Part shown: positions 36,726 to 53,000 of the stretch, one piece after another
How the letters are laid out: every line of letters begins with the position of its first letter
Numbering within the stretch: the first letter of the stretch is position 1
Source: Lepidostoma basale
Lineage: Eukaryota > Arthropoda > Insecta > Trichoptera > Lepidostomatidae
Reading direction: 5' to 3'
Assembly (NCBI GenBank): GCA_022606425.2
Contig: JAHDVF020001377.1
Location: 620,001 to 684,000 of the forward strand
Length of the DNA: 64,000 nt
Position numbers and translations under genes: made by a program
The notes under the pieces: generated by a model
What the model was told of the DNA's origin: nothing
Database searches by the model: none
The model's input: only the letters and a program-made list of their open reading frames with translations

Positions 36726-37559
36726 AAAAGATGGTAAATTGATCTATTAACTACATTTTATTTAATGGTTTAATAAAAATAATAACTAAACTATCAGCAC
36801 ATTTTTTTTCTTCAAAATAATAGTGGATTGACATGACTTAGTGCATTTTCGCTGATAAGGTATTCAAATTGAAGTCACATTGTACCTACTGTAGTCGCTT
36901 TGTGAGAAATGTTCTTTTTTCTTTAATTAAAAAATTTATGCAATAATTTTATCGTATGTACAGTACCTATTACAATAGGTAAAATAATAATTAATTAGTA
37001 AAAAGAGAAAAGAAAGAAAATAATAATTGCCACGTTTGCCCCTGATTGAAGCATGTAGACATCACTTACTAGACATCTCCAGGATATCATGTCGCCGACC
37101 AATAATCTCACCTTTTCTCAAGTCAGTACTGCTCCATAAGCTCCGCTGAATATATCCGAAATATTGTTATTTATTCAGGGAATTTGCATTAAGTCCCTTG
37201 GTGCTTTTTCCCTGAACGGATTTATGTTATATTGACTTATTACAGAAAATATCTCGACTTGTAGTGTAGATAGGACTTTGTGCGTTTTTGCAGATTGTAG
37301 AGTATTTTTTTAACAGTACAACCTCATCATTAAGTCAAAACAGCAACATTTAGACTTAGTGCTTTTTCGCAGAATACCCACGACATGGTCCCATGAAGCG
37401 CAATGGCAAAAAAATACATACAATTGTTTGAGGTATCTTCGTATCTCTACCGGATTTTATGTTGGGCTTGCTCTTTCTCTAGTATTAATCTTCTTAACGT
37501 TGATAGTATTCCCTCACGGACAACTGTGTAATGGTACGTATAATATTTAAGCTTAATAA

Positions 37560-37960
37560 CATGGTCAGGGTCTTTCAGTAGAGACGCTCCATTTTCAAAC
37601 GCTCGTGCAGAACGTCCATCGTGGCGTGCGCTATGTGCTACGTAGCGTCGTCCTGTTGGAACCATATGTTGTCGGTACCCATATCATCCAGTTTAAGCCA
37701 CAAGAGTCTCAAAATAATTCATTAAACGACGTATTGTGGACTCTACAGGACGGCCATGAATGCCATATATTGGCTAATAAAGCACGGATTTTATTTATAA
37801 ATTTTAACAATTTCAACACATTGTTGAAACGTGTAGCATCTCATGGTGAAATGTCAAGACTAAATAAGTATTCTTATCAAATTTGACAGCTATCGCTATA
37901 CGCTATCGAAGTTCGAGCGTCCCTATTGAAAAACTCTTTGACCACCAAGATACACCACCT
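37560..37960 (-). pseudogene. internally deleted Tc1/mariner-type transposase
   Basis: The minus strand reads an N-terminal piece (MRCYTFQQCVEIVKIY) close to the start, then after disruption a WFQQDDAT..HIAHATMDVL segment. That segment matches the WFQQDGAT-x-HTA block around the second catalytic Asp of DDE_3 transposases. Most of the protein between and after these blocks is absent, and stops are present. It is a deletion derivative. Confidence 0.6.
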
Positions 37961-38738
37961 GCGGCGAAGCCACGGCGGCCATTTGGCCGAAATTATATTC
38001 CATATATAATGTCATTGAATGCCCTTTAAATTTTAAATTTAAATGTTGCAATATCACTTAAACAGGTTGTTTTATTTCATTTCTAAGTACGAGCGCTTTT
38101 AATGAAAAGCTTTGTATAATGTATACCGTTGACAATTATCTGAGACGTTGAAATATTAAGGATATTGATTGAAATTTCTTTTTAGTAGTTCATTGCAAAA
38201 AATTTAAATAATAAAAATTATTTTTAATTTGTATTTAGGTTCAAATTATTTTCATGATTTTCCGAACCTTCGTGTGTATCTGTTTCTATGTCAATTCGAA
38301 TGAGTTCTTTGTTATCATTTTGAAGTTCATATAATAATCCATACACCTGTAGTCTTAGTTTTATAATTGGCCTTCCCCCGTTAATAATCTTTATGCCCTT
38401 GTATTCTTAATTTTAATAGTGTCCTTTCTTTATTATTCAATATACCTGTATTCTCATTTAGTGTCATTTCATTAATAATCTAAATGCAATACTTACCTGT
38501 ATTCCTAATACTGATCACAGACTTAAGTCATCTTTGTCTTAATTTTTAGCGTTGCTCTTAAAATGTTCATAGATTTAAGTAAACTTTCTGTATAAAAAAA
38601 AAGAATTTATTCCGTTTATAACAAATAAATCAACATTATGTGACCAAATTAATTCTTTACTATTATCAAAAGATGCCTTGTCCGAAATCGGAACAATCAA
38701 CGAATGTACGTGTACATGTGGAATTTACACATTGGTAA

Positions 38739-43887
<5,149 letters not shown>

Positions 43888-44014
43888 GTCTGGTAAATAT
43901 AATATTCTATTATGTATCAATTGTACAGAGTGACCCATAATGACTTGTATGGTTTAAAATTCATCGTGACTTTTTGATTCTAAAAAAATTGAATAAATAA
44001 TATCATATTTAGCA

Positions 44015-44200
44015 TTATTTGACGAACTTCGTGACAGAATGGAAAAGCTATGACTGGCACACCGAAGGTCCCGGATTCGATTCCCGGCGAGAGTAGTGTG
44101 ATTCTCACCCTGTCTTTGGTCTGGTGTATTATCGAATTTTCGTGACAATAAAAATGGTGATAGATTAGCTACCTATCATGTCATGAGAATCAATTGCTAA
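44015..44200 (+). mobile_element. tRNA-derived SINE in ATG16 3' intron
   Basis: B box gattcgattcccggcg and body tcatgagaatcaattg. Same family as 32785-33000. Confidence 0.65.
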
Positions 44201-44234
44201 AAAATCAGGTATTGTAACAGCTGTGCAATTGATT

Positions 44235-44310
44235 TTCACTAAATTTGATAATGCCGTAGCAAACATAACATGTCATTCCCATAACAAAGCTTCTTGATAA
44301 CATACAAGTA
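44235..44310 (+). repeat. half copy of hairpin element M2
   Basis: Degraded right arm: taatgccgtagc, aacatgtcattccca, then aaagcttcttgata. Confidence 0.35.
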
Positions 44311-44399
44311 ATATTCAATTTTATTATCTTATATATCATATAATTTATTCTATGTTCGCCATACTTTAATGTTGTAGATGTTTTATTTGTCTTTTTATT

Positions 44400-44680
44400 T
44401 TTTATTGTATATATTTACTTTGTATATACAACCCTAACTTCAAAAAAAAAATTATTTACATATCAGACATGTTTCGGACAACCGGTCCTTCCTGACAAAT
44501 GTTAAAACATCTGTCAAAACTGATCGTATTTGTGAACAATTTTATAATATATAAATATGTATCACTGAAGAAGGACCGGTTGTCCAAAACATGTCTGATA
44601 TGTAATTTAAAAAAAAATTAAGTTAGTGATGTATATACAAAGTATATAAAATAGAAAAAGACAAATAATTTCATATAATT
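44400..44680. repeat. palindromic element with paired hammerhead-like motifs
   Basis: The two arms begin and end with sequence resembling tttgtctttttatttt and its complement. The plus arm (44560-44600) has TATCA, core CTGAAGA, extra A, GGAC/GTCC stem, AAAA in place of GAAA, CATG, TC, then TGATA pairing with TATCA. The minus arm (44461-44510) keeps GAAA but has a damaged core. The G-to-A change in the plus arm would be expected to abolish hammerhead cleavage. Confidence 0.55.
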
Positions 44681-45144
44681 GTTTAAACATCTGTCTTGTG
44701 GTGTGCTATGTTTATAAACTAATTTTCTACTTTGCAAAAAAGCCATATTAATGTAAGTGCACTGTGTAGCTGTAAAAAAATAAGTTTCACCATAATAGAT
44801 TTAGTACATTTCAATATTCGACAGACAGGGGTGTACAGGAAAAAATTGGTAAGTGGTCTATCGGACAAAAATGTTTGCGAACTGCTGATTTAAAGTATTC
44901 AATATTTATATTGTTTGGGCCAAAATTACAATGCTCTTTTTAGCATGTATCACTATGCAACTTAATAATTTTAACAATTGCATTATCACAGATTTCAATA
45001 GATTATTTTATCTTTCTGATTACACGCATCAATATTACTCTTCTGTATTTGAATCTTTCACTCATATTTTTAATTGATGTAGATATTGATTTGTTAATTG
45101 TTTCTTGAACAAAGATGTCAAACTCCTTATTAAAAAAATTATAC

Positions 45145-45220
45145 AAATGAAAATGTCTGTTTTCTAGAAGTTTTATTTTATTATATGGGATTGACATGTT
45201 TGTTTTTGCTAAGGCACTCA
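45145..45220 (-). repeat. half copy of hairpin element M2
   Basis: Left arm with aatgaaaatgtctg and gacatgttt. The rest is missing. Confidence 0.4.
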
Positions 45221-45239
45221 TTTGTTAATACGTAGACAG

Positions 45240-45360
45240 AAAAAATTATTCGCCATACTATTCTTTCCTGGCATACTTCTCTCACTTCAACATTCATACA
45301 TCGTGTCATGCATGCACATTGATTTCTCTGACTCCTCACGTCGCCAAAATTAATGGTTCA
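45240..45360 (-). mobile_element. LINE family A 3' fragment
   Basis: Decayed match to the last 120 nt of family A (catacatcgtgtcatgca, ctcctcacgtcgcc). Confidence 0.5.
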
Positions 45361-45372
45361 TAGTGATTTTGT

Positions 45373-45890
45373 AACTAACTAACTAACCATCACGCCATTT
45401 CTCCGGAGGGGTAGGCAGAGAGGATGGATCGCCACAATGCCCTGTCCTGGCATACCTCTCGGGCTTCCTCTACATTCATACATCGTACGCACGTCGGTTG
45501 TTCCGACTTCGAATGTGGCCGCCTTTTAGTAATTTATTAATTTGGACATGCCATGTTTTCCTCGGTCGTCCTCGGCTTCTTTTCCCACTTTAGCTGCTTG
45601 TGTACAACTTTTTAACCATTCTTCTCTCATCCATTCGCTCCATATGTCCAAACCATCACAGGGATCCTTTTTTAATTTTATTCATGATGCACTCATCTGC
45701 CTTACATTTCTTTCTTATTTCATCGTTCGGTATTCTATCATACAACATTTTCCCGCACATTCTTCTTAGTGATCTCATTTCTACGGCGTTCATCCTACTT
45801 TCATCCTTGTTTTGCCAGCTCCAAGCTTCACTTCCACACATGAGGGTTGGCACTAGAACTCCACTGTGTGATTTTGTAAAAAAATTCATG
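45373..45890 (-). mobile_element. LINE family A fragment in ATG16 3' region
   Basis: The minus strand reads GVLVPTLMCGSEAWSWQNKDESR, MCGKMLYDRIPNDEIRKKC, ending in the standard 3' end with TAAC repeats at 45373. It lies just before the putative 3' UTR exon. Confidence 0.7.
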
Positions 45891-45924
45891 TACTAATATT
45901 TGTTTTTTTGTTCTTTTGTTTCAG

Positions 45925-46214
45925 ATACCGTATGAAGATATGATTTACATTACCCACTCGTGTTCCCTTTTAAAAAGAAATTATTTTAAGTGATATTTGA
46001 TAAAATTGTTAATAACATTTTCGCAATATATTTTTACCTTTGAATGTGAATAATTATTTACCATGTGCTTAGGATAGGATACGTGGCGGCCATATTCGTC
46101 TTTCGCAGTTAATGTGTCATCATAACATTTATTATATTAATTATTTCTAAATATGGATAACTACTTGTAATATTTTTATCTGTTTACTTTTTACGCTTGA
46201 TGTTCTTAAATAAA
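45925..46214 (+). other. probable 3' UTR exon of ATG16
   Basis: A good acceptor (polypyrimidine tract then CAG) ends at 45924, and a poly(A) signal lies at 46209-46214. A matching donor (CTG then GTAAAT) follows the ATG16 stop codon by 5 nt (exon end 43892). The simplest model is a spliced 3' UTR. An alternative donor at 43882 (GTATGAG) would skip the stop and add a short different C-terminus. Only transcript data can decide. Confidence 0.5.
46209..46214 (+). terminator. poly(A) signal AATAAA, probably ATG16
   Basis: Canonical hexamer in AT-rich sequence after the putative 3' UTR exon and before the next repeat cluster. No other strong candidate follows the ATG16 stop as closely on the same exon model. 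Confidence 0.5.
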
Positions 46215-46265
46215 AACATTTTAAAAAATGCTTCTGTTTTTATTTATTTATTGTTTCTTGTACAA

Positions 46266-46298
46266 CACCTAACCTAAACTAACCTAACCTAACCCGAC
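46266..46298. repeat. short CCTAA-type run
   Basis: cctaacctaaactaacctaa followed by cctaaccc. This looks like a few degenerate units of the arthropod TTAGG telomere motif. Too short to call a telomere. Confidence 0.5.
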
Positions 46299-46589
46299 TC
46301 CTTCTTCATAACAATTTATTTGTTTTAGTTTGGAGATTACCTATATACTAAAGAACATTGATTTACATTCAACGGCAAGGAACATATTAGTTATTCCTGG
46401 AATTCCAGAATATCATTGCTTCAATAATAGGCTACTTTGGCTCGGTATTTTTGGGTCTGTTGACTTTGCCTTCTTTTAAACAAAATAATCTCTTCTACAC
46501 CCCATCTACAAACAATGGTAGAAACGTTCTGAAACACATTTATGAAGCTGTATGCTGTTTTTGCTTTATAAAAAAATAGCTGCGACAGA

Positions 46590-46775
46590 AGCAAGTTGAT
46601 ATACTGGACAAAAGAGAGTGCCAACATTGGTTCAAATAATTTTGATCTGGCAATCTCGATTTGAAGGTCGTGCCTCGAAGTAGACGGCGCAATCTAGTGG
46701 ATAAAGCAGCTCTAAAGGCGGAAATCGAATCAAATCCAATGACCATTGAAGAATTATCGAAGAAATAACATATAC
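46590..46775 (+). pseudogene. mariner-like transposase fragment
   Basis: Plus strand, with one stop, reads QIILIWQSRFEGRAS, RRRNLVDKAALKAEI and ESNPMTIEELSK. This resembles the helix-turn-helix part of a mariner-type transposase. No catalytic domain follows. Confidence 0.5.
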
Positions 46776-46886
46776 AATATTTATGAAAATGCCTGTTTTT
46801 TATGTGATTAAATGTAATGTGCAGTAGTAATGCAAAAAATATCACTCCGCATTTTGAAAACAGACATTTACATCAATATAACATAT

Positions 46887-47135
46887 GAAGACTACAGGGG
46901 AAAAACAAGGAATGTCAGTAGAAGGTTAATTTGAATAAATTGAGAATAAAGCTAATCAAAGTCTATATTTTTCTTAGCAATTAGCAATCGATTATCTGGC
47001 CGTAGTCGATGACACAGATGATTTTTGAATATGAAAATTTTACTGTGGATAGATACGTACAAATGCCGCTAGATGGCATTATTACATTTATTTTGAATTT
47101 TAACTGACATTCCTTGTTTTTCCCCTGTAGTCTTC
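46887..47135. mobile_element. MITE with about 33-bp terminal inverted repeats
   Basis: Terminal repeat gaagactacagggg at 46887 and its complement ending at 47135 are essentially perfect. The internal 180 bp is non-coding. Superfamily not determined. Confidence 0.7.
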
Positions 47136-47242
47136 AATTATGTTACAAAACATGCTGTACATATTAATCTATTCTGAAACTACTGATCCGTACTTCGATC
47201 TTTCAAATGTTCTGTCTCATTTATACGACCATTAGCTTTTGT

Positions 47243-47440
47243 AATTAATACGAATGAAAACGACTGTTTTCTAGAAGTTTTATAATATTTTATGGGAATG
47301 ACATTTTTCGCCCTTCTAAGAAATTATCAAATGTCAAATGCTTTAGATGGGCGAAACATGTCGTTCCCATAAAATATAATAAACCTTCAAGAAAACTGTC
47401 GTTTTCATTTGTATTAATTATTTAATACGGAGTTTTACAA
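47243..47440. mobile_element. hairpin element M2, with short target duplication
   Basis: Both arms are present: the left reads gaatgaaaacg and the right is its complement. The right arm is followed by the ggagttttac tail and a run of A. CTTTTGT occurs just before the left arm and just after the A run, a likely 7-9 bp target duplication. The plus arm contains GGGCGAAACATGTC. Confidence 0.6.
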
Positions 47441-48189
47441 AAAAAAACTTTTGTGTTTTTATTATGCATGTGTCAAATAAATGCAATAATAATGTCTAAT
47501 TTAAAATATATGTACTCATTCCAAATGATGATATTTGAAAAATAATACCTCGCTATCATTGTTGAGAATCAAATGTACATCTGTGAACTAATTCGAGAAG
47601 GTTACACACGAAGGAGACATTATATTTATGAATTATATCTAGATACTAATTGATGGTATTGATTAAGCTTGGTAGAATCACATTTAAAGGACAATCAGGA
47701 GGCAAATAAAATAAATCATTATTAAATAAACCGTTTAAGTGCTGAAATATGACAAATCTATTGTCATGAAGAGAAAAACAATTTCAATGTTTATATTTGT
47801 ATAACAGTAAAATCCATTATCATGAGTGTGCTTATATCAAATATGATTGTAATCAGAAAAACGCTATTTGCGATTATTGTAATTATGTAATTAAGTAGAC
47901 GAAAATCTGATCTGTTAATATAATCAATAGATTACGAATCTATGACACGATAAGTTTTCAGTGGCGGAGAATATATTGACATAAATCATATTATTTGTTA
48001 TTTTCAACATAACAAACTCTTAACTCTCTATTTCATCAGAGTATCCGAGAACTTCCATTATTTGACGAGAATCAGCTAAATCTCTCACCTATTACTCCGG
48101 AATCTGATCCATCCAAATATTATTCACTGTCATACAAATAAGAAAAAGCAATACTTAAAAAACATCAGAAAGCATTACTATAAATCAAC

Positions 48190-48830
48190 TCAAATCAGTC
48201 TCAACAGGCATTACAAACAATATTAATGTTTAAGGCATATTGAGTACAGCTGAAATATAATATATACAATATAATACCATAATACCAGGAACGCATGAGA
48301 CATGGTTCGACATTAGGAAGGCAAAAAACCCTCTAAAATCAAGAGTATTTGTCTTCTGAATGAATTTTCACTAATAAGAAAGATGTCGATCTCTGAGGAG
48401 GTCTCCTATAAATCTCCTATAAATACGGTCGTATTCAGCAGACTAATTGCTCTTCCCACCTGTGTCACCAGAGGCAGCTTGGTTCTGGCAGCCGGTAGGT
48501 AAAACAATCTGTGCTGTCGCTGTCGGAGATATCTATCAGGAACTAAATGGACATCATCATCCAGCATGGCCAAGTTCTCGAAAAATCCCCCGCTTAGTCT
48601 AAAGAAATGGGTTATGATATGCCCATCTCTTCAAAGCTGTAGAGATTTGGTCCCCAGCATTCCCAAAAGAAATGCTGTAGGATAGAGCCACGGATAGCTA
48701 CCATATTCCCTCATACATAAAGATACATCAGAATTTTTTTCCAATCCTCTCCAATAAAATGGAATATCTCGCCTCGTAATGACTCCATATCACAGAACCA
48801 TTTTTGAGTCTGCTCCGAACTATAATCTTA
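48190..48830 (-). mobile_element. LINE family J, decayed
   Basis: Complement of the J 3' region: tcaactcaaatcag, ccaggaacgcatgag, tcacgaat-like and the RQRQHRLFYLPA block at 48490-48530. Confidence 0.6.
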
Positions 48831-48989
48831 AGCAATGTACGGTGTTATTTTCTTACAACATAACAAACAGGCCTAAAAATATAAATACATGACCCATTTT
48901 GTGTTAGATAAGAGTGACACAATAAATGCATGATTTGTAATATAAGATTGAAATAAATGTAATATTAACACATTTGAATGTACCTTTTG

Positions 48990-49670
48990 GACAAGTTACA
49001 AGAATTTATCAACGAAAGCGAAAACGGCAATTCACAATGGAGTCCTGGTTACAACTCTTATGTATGAAAGCGCAGCACGAAACTAGCGGACAAATGATAA
49101 GAACAAAATAAATACGATAGTCCCGCAGACGTAAATGTAGTAGAATGATGTATGACAGAATTTCAAATGCTGAGATTAGGAGAAGCAGAAGGATAGGAGA
49201 GCAAAAGAAAGCATTATGAACAAAATTATGAAAGGAATACTTAGATCACAAAGGATCACAGCAGGTTTGAGCATATGGAATGCATGGATAAAGATATAAA
49301 TGATTATGAAAGTATACATTAACAATGTGAATGGATTACAGAGTCAAGGAAGATGGAGGAAAACAGGGCAAAACCGAATTAATCTAACATGGCCAATTTT
49401 AAAAGATGACCATGCTAGAAGTCGGAAGAACAAATGGTTATCCGATTGCTGGTGTCAGATGCAGCTCTCATGACTAAACTCATTGTCAAAGCGCCCTTGA
49501 AGTGAGCTATTCATGAAATCGGCGCTATACAAATGAGCCTAATTTTTATTATTATTATTATGTGCAGTATGACTCGTATAAATGTGGAGGAAGCTAGAGA
49601 GGTGTTAAGGTAGAATACTATCCGGTTACTATTCCAGGAAAACGGTGTGATGGTTTGTTGTTGTATGATG
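48990..49670 (+). mobile_element. LINE family A, interrupted by another LINE tail
   Basis: Decayed family A sequence runs 48990-49460 and resumes at 49563-49670 with its own 3' end. The gap holds an L2-like tail (49485-49562), so the L2-like insertion is the younger event. Confidence 0.55.
49485..49562 (+). mobile_element. L2-like tail with TTA repeats
   Basis: aaagcgcccttgaagtga, atcggcgctatacaaatgag and TTA units. Confidence 0.55.
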
Positions 49671-50013
49671 TTTTTCTTTTTCAAAACATAACAAAAAGCA
49701 CTTTTTTGTTCTTCGAATTCACTTACTTCGAAAGTGGCATTTCACATAAATGGAGTAGCTAAACAATGCTGTAAACCTAATAATTTGAGTTATAAAAATT
49801 ATAATAAAATAAGTTTTTTTTGTGTTGATTATAAAAAATGGTTAATATTATAATAATATTGTGTTTTATAACATTAAAAATGCACTGCACTGTAATATCA
49901 CATAAATTATGATAAGGAAGTAGCCTATAAAACGGTTTTCTATGTTAAATCATTTATTATTGAAAATACAATAATTAGTCAGTGAAGCATACAGTGGACA
50001 CAACATTTTTAAG

Positions 50014-53000
50014 ATGTTAGTTGCCGGTGTTTTAATCGCGAGTGTTTTATTCTTACTGTACCAGTACTTCACGTGGAACAATGACTATTGGAAGGAAAAA
50101 GGTATACCTTATGATGAGCCCGAATTCTTTTTCGGGAGTTTCAAAAAAGCTTTCTTAGCCAGACAGCACTTTGGACTCATGTATGGAGAGCTTTACCGGT
50201 AAAGGATTTTTTAATACTATTTTTATTTAACTTATGGAACACTAAGGCATTAACACTGTGGAATTCCATAGTAATATACTTAGGAAATTGAAATTCAAAT
50301 GTAGACAAACTTTATCTACATTTAATCTGCCAAGCTCCTAATCCCAATCAATTGCAAATTAATCATTTATTAATTTCCATATAAATTATGTCTTTTCAAA
50401 CGTATGTTTTTTCTAAATTACGTTTTTTAATATTATCATCATGTATTATTAATATTTAATATTATTTATTTGTTCTTACTGTTAAAAAAAAATTATAATT
50501 AATAATATTTATAACAAATAGCCCAGGTTAATTTTTAAATTAGAATTTTAATTGCGTTTATATATTAGTCTTTCTTTGTTTAGTTTTTATTATATTTTTA
50601 CACCTGAAGATGGAGGTATCCTCCGAAACATGTCGTGTTTTTAATATGTTTTTAATAAATAGTGGATTGAACAAAGTTATTTGTAATTTCCTAAGAATAT
50701 TTTTATATATGTTCTCTTGAACAATGATGTAAAACTTCATATCAATTATTTAATAATTGATGAAAACATAGATATTTTAGGTGATTTATTATATTTTATG
50801 TGAGTGTCCTAGCAGGTAAAATATGTCACTCTTGTATAAAATAACAAAACTTTAAACAAAGGTTATTTCAATATTAAATAGTGATTATTTTTATTATATT
50901 TTAATGGCTTTTAAAGAATACTTCTCTTAAAGAAGTACTTCTATGACTCATTGATATTTCCCACAAAAATAACTTTAAAAACTGATTGATAAATTATCTG
51001 TGTATGGTTAATTTAACAAGAAATGTGAAAAAAAAATTGGTGCCAAATGTCCATTATAATACCGTAAATAGATTTTATGGACTCCCTGTCATTTTTGTCT
51101 TAAGCAGTTGGTTAGTTGGCACTAGTATGTTGATTATCTTTTAGTGTCAAGAGTCGTTTGGACTATTGTTGTAGTCTAGGAATAGTTCTTTATGGCCTAG
51201 AAATAGGAATTGTTTTAGGAAATTATAGTATATTTTGGAATATTACTATATATTAGACTCCCAAGTCTAATTTCTCAACAAAGAGTACTGAAACGCGCTG
51301 TATCTTGTTTGTATTTCTTTTCAAACATATGTATACACTCCTATTTTTACGTTATGTAAAAATAAATATTTCATTACCATACACAAAATATATATTTATT
51401 TTTAAACTGGTTGATGCATAACTATTTCCAATAAAATATTATCACCTGCTATACATATTATATATCATTAATCATATCTCACAATATTGCTTAATAATTC
51501 TAATGTTAAGCATAAATGTTTGTTTTAGTAAATTTGCCGGATCGTCTCTTGTGGGTATTTTCAAAGTACGAGATCCAGTTCTATTAATAAGAGATCCAGA
51601 ACTTATTCGAAAAGTGTTGATAACAGACTTTGCAAGTTTTACGGACAACGATTTTACGGTAAATAATCAAATTAATTCAACGTTTGACTTGGTTCAATAT
51701 TTGTTTTGTCTATATTCACCTACACATTGTGTTGTCATTTTATATTAAATACTTAGTGTTTATACAAAACACCCTATTTTATTTGTTAACACAAAATAAG
51801 CACATATCTTTTAGGTGAATTTCAACCTTGTTCAAGATAAAAGTTCAAATCAAAATATGGTCTTATTTCTTGGGATCTTAGGTATGTCTGTGTTTCATGG
51901 TATCTTCTTCAATGGACATTTCAAAGATCGTTTGGCGTAATTATAAACATCTACCCTGAAAACAGAGTCTGCAACAATCTCCAAAACGTCGGTCCAACAT
52001 ATCCAAAGAAATATTATATTTATTATTTATAGTACATTAAAAACTTTTCCCCTATACAATCTAGATAAAAAATAATAATACTTACCATCAACTTTTGTCA
52101 CCTTTCTTATTAATGTAATCTACTTCCTGTTATTGTATATCATTTTTAATTTATTATGTTTCATCGTTTTTGACTCTATACTATGTGTAATTGTTCCTTC
52201 TAATTCCTTTTTTATTTTTATTATTATTATATTATTATATTTTCACCTTAAATATGTTCTCCTATAAATAGTAACTAACACTTCTTTTTTATTAAAATAT
52301 TTAGGTACCTAACTCAATTTCAGCAAGAACTTCAAAATTATATCAAAGAAATTATTCAAATTGACATACGAACAAATACACATACAGGTTCGAAAAATCA
52401 CGAAAATTTGACATTTGATTTATTATTGTAACACCTGATGATGTCAACAAATATAAATCTATCAACTCTAAAAATCTACGCACATGCATAATAAACCATA
52501 CCTTAGTGCATAATTCAAACTTGTTTTTATACTAATGATGAATGAAATAAACGCCTTAGTAATAATTATATGATAAACATTATAGGTTGACTTAGAAAAG
52601 GATAAAATGTGGGCTACCAATTCATTTTCTAATAAGGGAAATGTCTGGAAAGCAATCCGGTCCAGATGGGTCCATCATTTGTCTCCTGGAAAGGTGAAAC
52701 TAGCCTACCCCAGCATGATGGATCAATCTCAAGTTATGGTGGACCACTACAAGAAGGAGATTTCTAAGAACCCGCAGGTTGAAATTGAAACCAGAGAAGT
52801 AAGATTGATGAATTATTTTGTTGTATCAGCTATTATTATAAATTATCACTTAGTTTCAATTTTTATTTTACTTTTATCGTAAAATAATATATTTTTATAA
52901 GGATTAATTGTATCTCAATAGAGACAAAGATGTAAATTGTTTTCTGGGAACAGAATATGGTGGCCGAGGTGCTTACAGGACTTATAACCTGTCATTGGTT

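Noticed and set aside
46540..46845. Minus-strand frame of 101 codons
   Set aside because: It is the antisense of the mariner-like fragment read on the plus strand.
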